This document shows positions 25,294 through 35,100 of a stretch of 64,000 nucleotides of DNA, in pieces. The DNA is taken from NCBI GenBank assembly GCA_020845475.1, contig JADLFN010000017.1, positions 1 to 64,000 on the forward strand, in the 5' to 3' direction. Source of the DNA: Planctomycetota bacterium (lineage in GTDB: Bacteria; Planctomycetota; UBA8742; UBA2392). Below the pieces are notes generated by a model. It searched no databases, was not told where the DNA came from, and worked only from the letters and a program-made list of their open reading frames with translations. Both the position numbers and the translations under genes were made by a program. Numbering within the stretch: the first letter of the stretch is position 1; each line of letters begins with the position of its first letter.

Positions 25294-28200
25294 TTAGCCG
25301 TAATGGCCTGCGGGTTTTGGTCTGGCGTTTCGGCCGAGGGCCTTGGCGCTTCGCTGGTGGCTTCGATGGCTTCTTCCTTTTCAGCGGCCAGGGCTTCCTG
25401 CGCGATTTGTTTGAGCTTTCTCAGGTCCAGCTTGCCGCTTCCGAGCACGGGCAGGGCTTCCACTTTCACGAACTGTGCGGGCTTGGGGATGAACAGGTTG
25501 GGCAAGCCGCGCCCGGTCATTTTCTCGAGCAACTGCAGCAGGTCTTCGGCGTAGGTGTGGATCACGGCGAGTTTTTCGCCCTTGCGCTCGCAGGGCACGC
25601 CGGTGACGGCGAACATGCGGTCGGTGCATTCGGCGCATTCGTGCAGGGCGTCTTCAACTTTGCCATGGGGCACCATCTCGCCGCCGATCTTGGAGAAGCG
25701 CGACTGGCGGCCCGTGATGTAAATGAAACCGTCTTCATCCACGCGCGCGATATCGCCGGTGATGTACCAGCCGTCCTTGAACGCCTTTTCCGTCAGCTCG
25801 GGCTTGTTCAGGTAGCTCTTCATCACGTTGGGGCCCTTGACGAGCAACATGCCGCTCTCGCCCGCGGGCAAGTCGGCCATGCTCTCGGGATCGACGGTTT
25901 TCACCTTCACGCCGGGCAGCGGCGGGCCCACGGAGCCGCGTCGTGAGCCCTTCTGGTAGAATCCGGCGGCGCGGAAATCGTGTGTGTTCACGGAGATCAC
26001 GGGCGCGCATTCCGTGATGCCGTAGCCCTCGAGCGGGCGGATGCCGAACTCGTGTTCAAAGGCGTCGGCCAGCGCCTGGGGCAGTTTCTCGGCGCCGGTG
26101 ACGAGCAGGCGCAGCGACCCGAACTGCGAAGGCATCACGCGCTTCATGTAGATCTGCAAGAACGTGGGCGTGCAGGCGGCGATCGTGCATGCGTACTTTT
26201 CAACCATGTAGCCGACGACCGGCCCATCAAGCGGGTTGGGCACCCACACCATACCGCAGCCGTGGTGCGTGGCCGCCCACAGCAGCAAGTTTCCGAAGGA
26301 ATGAAAATAGGGCAGGATGCCGAGCACTTTGTCGCTGGGCATGAATTGCAGCACTTGGCCCGCGGCCTCGACATTGCTCAGCACGTTGTAATGCGAAAGC
26401 TGCACGCCCTTGGGCTCGGCGGTGCTGCCGCTGGAGAAAATGATCGCGGAATCGTCGTCGGGTTTTTCGGTGCGCGAAGCACCGCACAGTTTGCGCAAGA
26501 ACCAGATTGGAAGCAGCGCAATCGCCATGGCCGTCAGGCGCTCGCGTGTGCCGATGTGTTTTGCGATTTCCTCCAGGTACAGGATGCGCACGTTGTGCGG
26601 CAGCTCGAGTTTGCCCTTGGCCTCGAACTGGCGGCTGGTCACGACTGTTTTCAGGTCGGCCTGGTTGATCGCGGATTCAAGCCCTCCGCGACCCACTGTG
26701 TAATTGAGATTCACGGCCACGCGCGCGCTGAGCGCGGCTGCGTAGTTCACCAAAGCACCCGCGCAGCTTGTGGGCAGCAAAATACCCACACGCTCCTGCG
26801 ATCCCCACAGCGGCTTGAGCGCGCGCGACAGCGCAATGCCGCCCACAAGCGCCTTGAACCAGGTGATGCGCTCGCGCAGCGGGTCGGCCATGGCGAATGT
26901 GAACGGATGGCGGCGCGCGATGCGGATCAGGGACTCGGCCAGCGGCCGCGATGTGGCCTTGCGCTCGCGCCAGGCCTCTTCGATGAGGTCGTTGACTACA
27001 CGCCGGATTTCAGGCGCGGGCGTGGTAGCAGGCAAGGGCGCGCCGAAAAGCAGCGTCACCGGGTAGGGAAACTTGCGCGGCACGCGCGAGGCAAAGCGCC
27101 CATCGGAGAGAGAGAAGATGCTGCCCCACACGCGATCGAGCGCGCAGGGAATCACAGGCACAGTGCGCCCCTTGAGAATGCGCTCAAGGCCGCGCTTGAA
27201 GGGCAAGAGCATGCCGATGCGCGTGATCTGGCCCTCGGCGAAAATGCACACGAGCTCGCCTTTGTCGAGGTATTCACCCGCCGCTTTGAGGGCGCGCATG
27301 AGCGTTTTGGGGCCTTCGGCGGTGGAGATCGGAATCGCGCCGATGATTTTCATGAACGGCTTGAACAGGCGGTTGTTGTAGTAGCTGGCCTCGACGATGA
27401 AGCGCACGGGCCGGTCGATGCACACCATGATGAACAGGCCGTCGAGCAGGCTCAGGTGATTGCACACGAGCAAAGCGCCGCCCTTCTCGGGCACGTTTTC
27501 GAGGCCGCCGCGCTTGATGCGGTAAATCGTGTTCGTGGCAATGACGAGCACCAGTCGCAACAGCGCGTCGGGCAGCAAGTACAAAGCCCAGCTCGTGGCG
27601 CATAACGCCAATATGCCCGCGCCCACCATGATCCACGCGGGCGAAAGCGTGGCTTGCGCCATGAAATAGCCCGCGACGCTGCCCACGAGCACGCCGGCGA
27701 AACTGGCCACGTTATCGAGCGCGATAATCGCGCCGCGGCGCTCGGGCGGCGAATACCACTGGAGAATCGTTTTCAGCGGCACCACCAGAATGCCACCGCA
27801 CACGCCCATCAGCGCCATGAACGCCAGCGCAACGCCGAGCGATTCCGTCTGGCTGATGCCAAAACAAAGCGCGCTGACGCCAAGGCCAATGGCGCCAAAG
27901 GGAATCAGGCCGTATTCGACTTTCTTGGCCGACATTTTTCCGGCAAGCACGGCGCCGATGCCAATACCCAGGCCGAGCACGGCCAGCGGCACGCCGGTGA
28001 ACTGATCCGAAAGCCGCAGCACATTTTTCGAGTACACGATCATGTTCTGGCCAACAAGGCTGGCCAGCGACCAATACATCGCACCGCCAATCACCGTGAG
28101 CCACAAGATGCGCTCGCCGCGGATCGACTCCCACGCGTTGGCGAGCGAATCAAGCCCGCCATCCACGCGCGCGGCTTTCACTTTCGGCACCAGCAGCGAA

Positions 28201-28787
28201 GCGCCAAAACCGACAAACGCGATGCCGGTGAGCACTGCTCCCGCCATCCACGGCTCCCATTGGGCCAGCATGACCGGGCCCAGCGCGGTGCCCGCGATGA
28301 TCGCGAACATCGTGAGCATCTCGATGATGCCGTTGCCCTTGGAAAGCTGATCGTGACGCAGAATTTCGGGCAGAATGCCGTACTTGGCGGGGCTGAACAG
28401 CGCACTCTGCAAGCCCATCAGCGCCAGCACCGCAAGCGGCCAGAAATTGTCCTCAGGCGCGGCATAAAGCGCGGCCGTGCCCGCGCCCATGAGCACAATC
28501 TCGAGGCCCTTCATGTAAACGATCAGACTGCGTTTGGAGATTTTGTCGGCCAGCACGCCCGCGGGAATCGAGAACAGCATCAGCGGCACAGTAAGCGTCA
28601 CGAGCGCGAACATGGCCTGCGTCTGGGAAGCGGCGTCAAGTTCCGGCCCCGGCTTCAGGTAGGAAATCGAGCGCAGGCCAAGCGTGATCACGACCATTTT
28701 CCAGGCGTTATCATTGAACGCGCCAAAGAACTGCGCGATCAGCAACCCCAGAAGCGGACGTTTGGCCGGCTCGTTCATGGCGCCCAT
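25290..28787 (-). CDS. LplT-PlsC-acyl-ACP synthetase fusion (lysophospholipid recycling)
   Basis: A protein of 1165 residues combines three modules. An LplT-type MFS transporter comes first (QFFGAFNDNAWK; residues 1-410). A PlsC acyltransferase follows, with NHLSLLDG (H-x4-D) near residue 445. The C-terminal AMP-binding synthetase has FSSGSTAEPKG, GYGITECAPV and GWYITGD. The fusion imports lysophospholipid across the inner membrane and reacylates it, doing the job of separate LplT and Aas. MGAM gives two near starts (28787 or 28778). A CATAACGTAGTTATG palindrome lies just upstream at 28790-28804. Confidence 0.9.
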   Translation of the reverse strand: MGAMNEPAKRPLLGLLIAQFFGAFNDNAWKMVVITLGLRSISYLKPGPELDAASQTQAMFALVTLTVPLMLFSIPAGVLADKISKRSLIVYMKGLEIVLMGAGTAALYAAPEDNFWPLAVLALMGLQSALFSPAKYGILPEILRHDQLSKGNGIIEMLTMFAIIAGTALGPVMLAQWEPWMAGAVLTGIAFVGFGASLLVPKVKAARVDGGLDSLANAWESIRGERILWLTVIGGAMYWSLASLVGQNMIVYSKNVLRLSDQFTGVPLAVLGLGIGIGAVLAGKMSAKKVEYGLIPFGAIGLGVSALCFGISQTESLGVALAFMALMGVCGGILVVPLKTILQWYSPPERRGAIIALDNVASFAGVLVGSVAGYFMAQATLSPAWIMVGAGILALCATSWALYLLPDALLRLVLVIATNTIYRIKRGGLENVPEKGGALLVCNHLSLLDGLFIMVCIDRPVRFIVEASYYNNRLFKPFMKIIGAIPISTAEGPKTLMRALKAAGEYLDKGELVCIFAEGQITRIGMLLPFKRGLERILKGRTVPVIPCALDRVWGSIFSLSDGRFASRVPRKFPYPVTLLFGAPLPATTPAPEIRRVVNDLIEEAWRERKATSRPLAESLIRIARRHPFTFAMADPLRERITWFKALVGGIALSRALKPLWGSQERVGILLPTSCAGALVNYAAALSARVAVNLNYTVGRGGLESAINQADLKTVVTSRQFEAKGKLELPHNVRILYLEEIAKHIGTRERLTAMAIALLPIWFLRKLCGASRTEKPDDDSAIIFSSGSTAEPKGVQLSHYNVLSNVEAAGQVLQFMPSDKVLGILPYFHSFGNLLLWAATHHGCGMVWVPNPLDGPVVGYMVEKYACTIAACTPTFLQIYMKRVMPSQFGSLRLLVTGAEKLPQALADAFEHEFGIRPLEGYGITECAPVISVNTHDFRAAGFYQKGSRRGSVGPPLPGVKVKTVDPESMADLPAGESGMLLVKGPNVMKSYLNKPELTEKAFKDGWYITGDIARVDEDGFIYITGRQSRFSKIGGEMVPHGKVEDALHECAECTDRMFAVTGVPCERKGEKLAVIHTYAEDLLQLLEKMTGRGLPNLFIPKPAQFVKVEALPVLGSGKLDLRKLKQIAQEALAAEKEEAIEATSEAPRPSAETPDQNPQAITAN

Positions 28788-28789
28788 TG

Positions 28790-28804
28790 CATAACGTAGT
28801 TATG
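28790..28804. promoter_or_regulatory. Palindrome CATAACGTAGTTATG between divergent genes
   Basis: A perfect 6-bp-arm inverted repeat with a 3-base centre sits 2 bases upstream of the LplT-Aas start. It may be an operator for that gene. A TATATT -10-like box for the PqqB-like gene is at 28851-28856, but its -35 is weak. Confidence 0.35.
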
Positions 28805-28866
28805 AAAGCTTAGCCCGCGCTTTCCGTGCGTCAAGTGTAGTTCCAACGTTTATATTCGCGTCACCC

Positions 28867-29697
28867 ATGCGCCACAGGGTTTACATTATTGGTTCGGCCC
28901 AGGACGCAGGCCTGCCCCAGTTCGGCTCGCGCGCCCAAGCCGACATGGCCGCGCGCCTTGACCCGCTGAGCGAGCGCCTGGGGCCAAGTCTCGCCGTGAT
29001 CGCCGAAAACGGCCGCTGCCTGCTGATTGACGTATCGCCGGACATCAAGGAACAGGAGAAACGCCTGCTCAAGGTGCCCGGCTTTCGCGGCATCGACGCA
29101 GTCGCTCTTACGCACGCGCACATCGGCCATTACGCCGGCCTTGTGCACTTTGGCCGCGAGGCCGCCAACACGCGCGCCATTCCGTGTTATTGCACGCAGA
29201 GCATGGCGGCGTTCCTCGGCAAGCACGCGCCCTGGGAGCAATTGCTGAAGCTGGGCAACCTGGAGATACGCAGCATCGAAACACCAGTCGAGATCTGGCC
29301 CGGCCTGACGCTCACGGCGTACAAGGTGCCGCACCGCGCGGAATACACCGACACGGTTGCGCTTTCAATCAACGGCAAGCTGCTCTACTGCCCCGATATC
29401 GACGACTGGGGGCAATGGCCGCGCTCGCGCGAAATTGTAAGTGCGCACGAAGTCAGCCTGCTTGACGCCACATTTTTCTCGGCCGCGGAACTGCCCGGCC
29501 GCGACATGCGCGAAGTGCCGCACCCGCTGGTCACGCGCACCATGGATTTTTTCGCGCAAGAAGCGCGCAAGCGCCGCCTGATCCTCACGCACCTCAACCA
29601 CACCAACCCGCTGTGCGACCCGGGCAGCGAGGCAAGCAAAGAAGCCGCGCGACGCGGCTTCGAAGTCGCGCAGGAAATGACGTCGATCGAGGTTTGA
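28867..29697 (+). CDS. PqqB-like metallo-beta-lactamase-fold hydrolase
   Basis: This protein of 276 residues opens VYIIGSAQDAGLPQFG as PqqB does and has a THAHIGHYAGL metal site, with a later DATFFSAAELPGRD and an HLNHTNP motif. PqqB oxidises a tyrosine in pyrroloquinoline quinone synthesis. No pqqA/C/D/E gene is nearby, so this is probably a stand-alone PqqB-family hydrolase of unknown substrate rather than part of a PQQ pathway. Confidence 0.75.
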   Translation: MRHRVYIIGSAQDAGLPQFGSRAQADMAARLDPLSERLGPSLAVIAENGRCLLIDVSPDIKEQEKRLLKVPGFRGIDAVALTHAHIGHYAGLVHFGREAANTRAIPCYCTQSMAAFLGKHAPWEQLLKLGNLEIRSIETPVEIWPGLTLTAYKVPHRAEYTDTVALSINGKLLYCPDIDDWGQWPRSREIVSAHEVSLLDATFFSAAELPGRDMREVPHPLVTRTMDFFAQEARKRRLILTHLNHTNPLCDPGSEASKEAARRGFEVAQEMTSIEV

Positions 29698-29700
29698 ACT

Positions 29701-29818
29701 CTCTGGAGTGCGGCGGCTTGCCGCCGCTTTCGACGCGCAGGATTGCCTGCGCGCGGCCGCTGGAGCGATGGGGCAAGCCCCATCATCCTTAGCACCGGCA
29801 AGCCGGCGCACTCCAAGG
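29701..29818. repeat. Multi-hairpin block between convergent genes
   Basis: The whole 121-base spacer is hairpins: GCGGCGGC-TT-GCCGCCGC (29710-29727), GCGCAGG-ATTG-CCTGCGC (29735-29752), GATGGGGC-AA-GCCCCATC (29767-29784) and CACCGGC-AA-GCCGGCG (29793-29808). All are enclosed by TGGAGTGC (29704-29711) pairing with GCACTCCA (29808-29815). It probably ends transcription from both sides and may be a REP-type element. Confidence 0.75.
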
Positions 29819-32077
29819 TTACGAAATCGCGACTGCGCCGTCTTTCACTCCCACTTTCACCGTCGCATTGCGCGTTTTGTGCGACACCAGCCACCGTGCG
29901 AGCGGGGCCACCACCAGCCTTTCGATCGCGCGCTGTAAAGGCCGTGCGCCGTATTGGGCGTCGAAGCCTTCTTTGGCCACGTGCTCGACGAGTTCAGGCG
30001 AATATTCGAGCGTGAGGTTTGCGCGCACCATGCCTTCGCGCTGCGCCACTTCGTGCAGCTCTTTGCGCGCGATTTCGAGCACCACATGGCGCGAGAGCGG
30101 GGAAAACGCGACCACGGCATCGATGCGGTTGAAGAACTCCGGGCGAAAGTAAGCCATGGCCTCGGCCTCGTAATCCGGCGCGCGCGCGGCGCCAAAGCCC
30201 AGCGAGCCGCCGGATCTTGCGCCCAGGTTGCTTGTCATCACGATCAGCGCGCTCTGCAAACTGGTGGTGCGGCCAAAGCGGTCCGTGAGCCGGCCTTCGT
30301 CAAAGGCGCCCATGAGCACGTCAAACACTTCCGGCCCCGCCTTCTCGATTTCATCCAGCAACAGCACGCAAAACGGCTGCGCGCGCAGCTTGCGGATCAA
30401 GTCGCTGGGCTCGCCGTCGGGCGCGCTGAACAGGCGCTCGGCGCTGCCCGGCCCGTACTCGCTCATGTCGAGGCGAATCAGCCGATCTTTGGCCGCGCCG
30501 TGGCCGAACAGGTAGTGCGAAATCGCCTTGCTCAGCTCCGTTTTGCCAACGCCCGTGGGGCCGCAAAACAGCAGCACGCCAATAGGCCGGCTTGGGTCGT
30601 TCACGCCCGCCTTGAAACTGGTCAGCACGCCCGCGGCTGCCGCAACCGCGACATCCTGCCCGATCACTTCAAGAGCGAGTTCCTCGCGGATTTCGCTTTC
30701 ATCGAGCGGCAACTCGTCGCGCAAGAACAGTTCCGGCAGGCCGGTTTGCTCGATGAATTTGCGCAGCGCGTCCGATTGCCCCAGCTCGCGCGATTTCGTG
30801 GTACCCGCGCGCTCGAACAGAGAGTTGAGGAACTCGGTAGCCGCGCCGGGAAACGCGGCTTGCGGCAAGAAACGCTTGTGCAGGCGGTAAACGAGGGCGG
30901 GCAATTGCGCATCGTATTCCACGCGCAGGTTCTGTTTGTTGGCGGCCGCCACCTGGTCCAGCACTTTGATGGCCGCCCCGCCGGAGAACTGTTCCAGCGG
31001 CACCACCTGGAAACTCTCGACAAAGCCGGGCAACAGGCGGCGCACGGCGGCCAGCTCGGCGGGCGAGCATTCGGCCACCATGCGCAGCTCGCGGTGCTGC
31101 AAGAACGGGAGCAAGAACGCGCCCACGGAATCGCCCGCATCGAAGCCGCCCACGCGCAGCATCTCTATCAGCGAATCGGCGCAGAGCACGCCGTCGATTT
31201 CCGCAAGTTCGGCGAGCATTGCTTCGCAGCGCTGCTCCCATTGGCCCAGGTAGCGCATGCCGGCAATCACGCGTGAGCCCGAGGTTTGCCAGAACATGGG
31301 CGGGAGATTGCCCTGCTCTTTGTCGCGGGCGGGATCTTTGCGCGCGTCGCGCTCAATCTCGCGCGCGGCTGCGATCAGCAGACTCGTCTTGCCCGTGCCG
31401 CTTTCGCCCACGACGAGAACGTTTGCACGGTCCTCGCGCAGGCGGCGCACGATGTCGGCAACTTCGGCCTCGCGGCCAAATGCGCGCGAAGAAATCTTCG
31501 AGCGTTTTTCAGTCAATGGCTCGGCCACGATCGGCAGTGTATGCAGTTGCACAACGTGCCGCGTTTTGGGCGCGCGCGAAGGCGCCTTGACCATGATTTC
31601 CTCGAGGTGCACGTCTTGCGGCGGAAAGAAGCGCGCAATGGCGGCGGGCGGCAGGCCGGCGAGTTGTTCGCGCACGTAATGCGAGGCCAGGTCTTTGATC
31701 TGGTCTTCCTCGTGGCACGAGAATCGCAGCGAAAGCATGGGCGCGATGCAAAGCGTCAGCCCCGAGGCGTTCTTGCCCACGACGAAAGCAACGGGCAATT
31801 TCACCTGCTCGTCGCAGGGAAAACGGCGCGTGCGCAAGCGATACTCGGGGCGCACCTGCACGTGAAACCAGACGAGGCGCGGGTTCTTCAGTTCGCTGTG
31901 GGGAAAATTCCAATCCTCGTTCTTCTGGGTCCAGAGCAGCCAGTCCTGCAACGCCGAAAGCGCTTCATCGGCGCTTGATCCGAACGCAGCATTGTTCTGC
32001 TCATCCTCAACCAATGCGGCCGTAAAGAGCCCGGTGGGCTCCTTCCACAACAGAACAGGTATGCGCTCAATGGCCAT
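29819..32077 (-). CDS. HSP100 (Clp-type) ATPase, third gene of triplet
   Basis: This protein of 752 residues has a novel ~190-residue N-terminus whose opening (TGLFTAALVEDEQ..SADEALSALQDWL) looks HicB-like. D1 has Walker A GESGTGKTS (about 223) and a pore-like GMRYLGQWEQR segment, but a weak Walker B (GVLCADSLIEM). D2 has GPTGVGKTE (about 505) and an intact VLLLDEIEKA. There is no ClpB coiled-coil middle domain. LGF follows MTSNLGARSGGS, where ClpC carries its ClpP-docking loop. It is the shortest of three paralogues and lacks their C-terminal extension. Confidence 0.85.
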   Translation of the reverse strand: MAIERIPVLLWKEPTGLFTAALVEDEQNNAAFGSSADEALSALQDWLLWTQKNEDWNFPHSELKNPRLVWFHVQVRPEYRLRTRRFPCDEQVKLPVAFVVGKNASGLTLCIAPMLSLRFSCHEEDQIKDLASHYVREQLAGLPPAAIARFFPPQDVHLEEIMVKAPSRAPKTRHVVQLHTLPIVAEPLTEKRSKISSRAFGREAEVADIVRRLREDRANVLVVGESGTGKTSLLIAAAREIERDARKDPARDKEQGNLPPMFWQTSGSRVIAGMRYLGQWEQRCEAMLAELAEIDGVLCADSLIEMLRVGGFDAGDSVGAFLLPFLQHRELRMVAECSPAELAAVRRLLPGFVESFQVVPLEQFSGGAAIKVLDQVAAANKQNLRVEYDAQLPALVYRLHKRFLPQAAFPGAATEFLNSLFERAGTTKSRELGQSDALRKFIEQTGLPELFLRDELPLDESEIREELALEVIGQDVAVAAAAGVLTSFKAGVNDPSRPIGVLLFCGPTGVGKTELSKAISHYLFGHGAAKDRLIRLDMSEYGPGSAERLFSAPDGEPSDLIRKLRAQPFCVLLLDEIEKAGPEVFDVLMGAFDEGRLTDRFGRTTSLQSALIVMTSNLGARSGGSLGFGAARAPDYEAEAMAYFRPEFFNRIDAVVAFSPLSRHVVLEIARKELHEVAQREGMVRANLTLEYSPELVEHVAKEGFDAQYGARPLQRAIERLVVAPLARWLVSHKTRNATVKVGVKDGAVAIS

Positions 32078-32149
32078 GGTTCGGTCTTCGGTCGTCAGTC
32101 GTCGGGAAAGGCGCGTGCCGCGTTGGCTTTTGCCGACTACCGACGACTG
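32078..32149. repeat. Heptamer inverted-repeat element between HSP100 genes
   Basis: Left units GGTTCGG, TCTTCGG, TCGTCAG, TCGTCGG (32078-32105) abut the ATG of the downstream gene. CAGTCGTCGG (32096-32105) is perfectly complementary to CCGACGACTG (32140-32149). It fills the entire spacer between the two coding regions. Confidence 0.85.
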
Positions 32150-32150
32150 T

Positions 32151-35100
32151 TTATTCCTCTTCGTCTTCCCCTATTGGCAGCAACGACAACACAAAGCTGC
32201 GTCGCGCGCCGATACCGGGTTCGGTGCGCGTAACGATGCCGCTGCGCAAATCCATGCACAGGCCGTTGCCGTGGTGCACGCGCACCACCTGCCCTACATC
32301 TTCCGGCAGCCTCTTCAACGCGCGCTCGGGCCTTTCGCCGGGCTTGAGTTTCACTACGCGCGCGGCTACGGGCGCGAGTTCGCCCTCGAGCACGAACAGG
32401 TGCACGCCTGCCTCGCGCGGCACGAACTCGCCGGCCAGCACACCTGAAATCAGCAGCGCCCGCGCGCGCGGGTTGCCGGTCTCCACTTCACGCGTTTCGA
32501 GCTCAAAAGCCTCTTTGAGGAGTGCCTGTTCATTGGCCGCAACAATCGGCGCGGGCGAGGCCAAAGCACCGTTGAGCGCTTCCAGGTGCAAGAGCCAGCG
32601 ACTCTCGCGCGCGTCGTGCTTGCGCACCAGCAGACGCAACAACGCCGCCTCCTGCAGGGGCGACATATATGTCGCTCCTGCATCGCCCTCAGCACGCTCT
32701 TGCGCCGCCTGTTCGAGGAACTCGCGCAAATCGGAAGCACTGCAGAACTCGCCCCAGGCGCGGCGGCCCGCGTATTCCAGCCGGTCGCGGCGCGAGCGAC
32801 CTGCGCGCGCCGACTTGCGCACGCGCTCTTTGGTGTCGTCGTCGATGCCGCGCTCGATGCGGTCGGCGATCTTGCCTACTTTCTCGGCCTGCGCCTTGAT
32901 TGCGAAATATGCGCGGTGGCTTGGCGCAATGCTCGATCCCGAAATCGCGCCTCGCGGGCGCAACTCTTCGAGTGCCGCGTTCGCCTCATCGAGCGCGGCA
33001 TCCATGAGTGCGAGCGCTTCGTTGGCGTCGAGCTCGCCCAGGGCCGCCACGCTGCCGGCGGGCGGCGCGGCATCGACGAAGGGCTGCAACCGTGCGCGCA
33101 CACTGTCCCCGCCCCGCCCTGAGCCTGTCGAAGGATGTACGGCAAGCGTGATCAGCGTGGGCACATCGGGCTTGAGCCGCGCGAGCGAAGCCGAGAGCGG
33201 GCGCGTGACCAAGCGCTCGATGGCGCGTTTGAGGGCGCGCGCGCCGAGCTTCGGATGATAGCCCTCGTCCACTACACGTTTCAGCGCCTCGCGTTCGATG
33301 CGCAGAACACACTTGCGGCGAGACAGGCCTTCGCGCGAGAACACGTTGCGGATCAACACGTGCACGATTCTTTCGACTTCCGCTCGCGGCAGGCGGCCAA
33401 AGGGCACGATGTGATCGAGGCGATTGAAGAACTCCGGCCGGAAGAACCGTTCGGCGGCCTTCACGTAAGCCGGCGCGCCGCGCTCCTCGTGGCCCTTGAA
33501 GCCAACGCCACCGTCGGCTTCGCGCACGCCCAGGTTGCTGGTGAGAATGATGATCGTGTTCGAGAAATCCGCCGTGCGCCCAAGCGCATCCGTCAGGCGT
33601 GCCTCGCCCAGCACTTGCAGCAGCAGGTCGTAGGCGTCCGGGTGGCACTTCTCGATTTCGTCAAACAAAAGCACGCAAAAGGGCTGACGGCGAATCGCGC
33701 CGGTGAGCAGGCCTTCGGGCTCATGGAAACTGCCCGTGAGGCGCGAGACCGCGTGGCCGCTGACATACTCGTTCATGTCAAAGCGAACAAGCCGCGCTTC
33801 GTCGCCAAAGAGCGTTTTCGCAATCGACTTCGCCATCTGCGTTTTGCCCACGCCGGTCGGACCGAGAAACAGGAACGAGCCCAGCGGCCGCCCTTGATCG
33901 TTGAGCCGCGCCTTGGCGAGCATGACCGTGTCGGCAAGCAGATTGACGGCGTGATCCTGGCCGATGACATCTTGCTTGAGCGCATCGGTGATCGTGGCTC
34001 GCTCGAGGCGGATGCGCTCATCGAGGAAGGCCACGCTCAGGCCGCTGACGGCCTTGAATTCATCGAGCGTCTCGGCTCGGCCGATTTCTTTGCGGCGATA
34101 GCGCGCGGCTAACTGGCGCAAGAACCCCGCGGCCTTGCCAGGAAACGCGCTGTCGCGCACGTAACGCGCCTGCAGATCAACGACCGCGGGAATGACGCCG
34201 GGATCGAAGCGGCACTCATGCTGGGCCTCAAGGCGGCGCATCACCTCAATCAGAATCGAGAGGTTGCCGTCTTCGCTGGGTTCGCGCACGGGGATCACGT
34301 GGAACAAGTCGGCAAAGCCGCGATCCAACTCTTGTAGAACGCGGAACTGCTCGGGCGTCGTCTCGCCGATCACGCGCAACTCGCGTTTCTCCATGTAGGG
34401 CTTGAGCAGGTGCGCCACGCTCAGGCGCGACTGACTGGTTTGACCTGCCTTGAAGAGGCCCACGAGATCATCGAACGCAAGCACGAACTTGCGTTCTTTG
34501 GCAATGGCGATAATCGCGTGCAGCCGATTCTCCCATTGGCCCACGTAACTCATGCCCGAGATCAGGCGCTGCGGATTGAGCAGCCACACACCCTGCTGCG
34601 ATACCGCACTCTTGCGCCGCGCTTCGCAGGTGCGCGCGACGTACTCGTGCAGGATCGCCGATTTGCCGCAGCCGCGCGGGCCCAGCAGCAGTGCCGGGCG
34701 AAAGTCCGGCGCGTCAATGGCTTTGGCAAGCTCGCTTACCTCGGCTTCGCGCTGCACGGCGCGCTCGATTTCATCCGGGAAAAGCGCGTCGAGATTGCGC
34801 CCCGTCTTCTGCAATTCAGCCAGGCCGCCCTTGAACTGGAATTCGCCGCGCGCGGCTTGCTGCTGCTGGGCTGGCGGCTTGTAAACGGCGTCCGTTTCAA
34901 CGCGGATTTCCATCGTGGAAAGCCACGCCTGGCCCTTGATCGCGAACTCGCGCGGATCGGGCGCTTCGTCGCCTTCCTCGCGTTCGAGCTTCTTGAAATA
35001 GCGCTCCAGCACGTCGTGCGCGCGGGTTTCAATCGTCTCGCCGCGCCGCACGCTGAAGAACAGGTCAGGCAGCTTGGGCGTGAACGCGATGCGAAGGTTT

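Noticed and set aside
28867-29697. Evidence for PQQ biosynthesis
   Set aside because: Only a PqqB-like hydrolase is present; no pqqA, C, D or E neighbours are seen.
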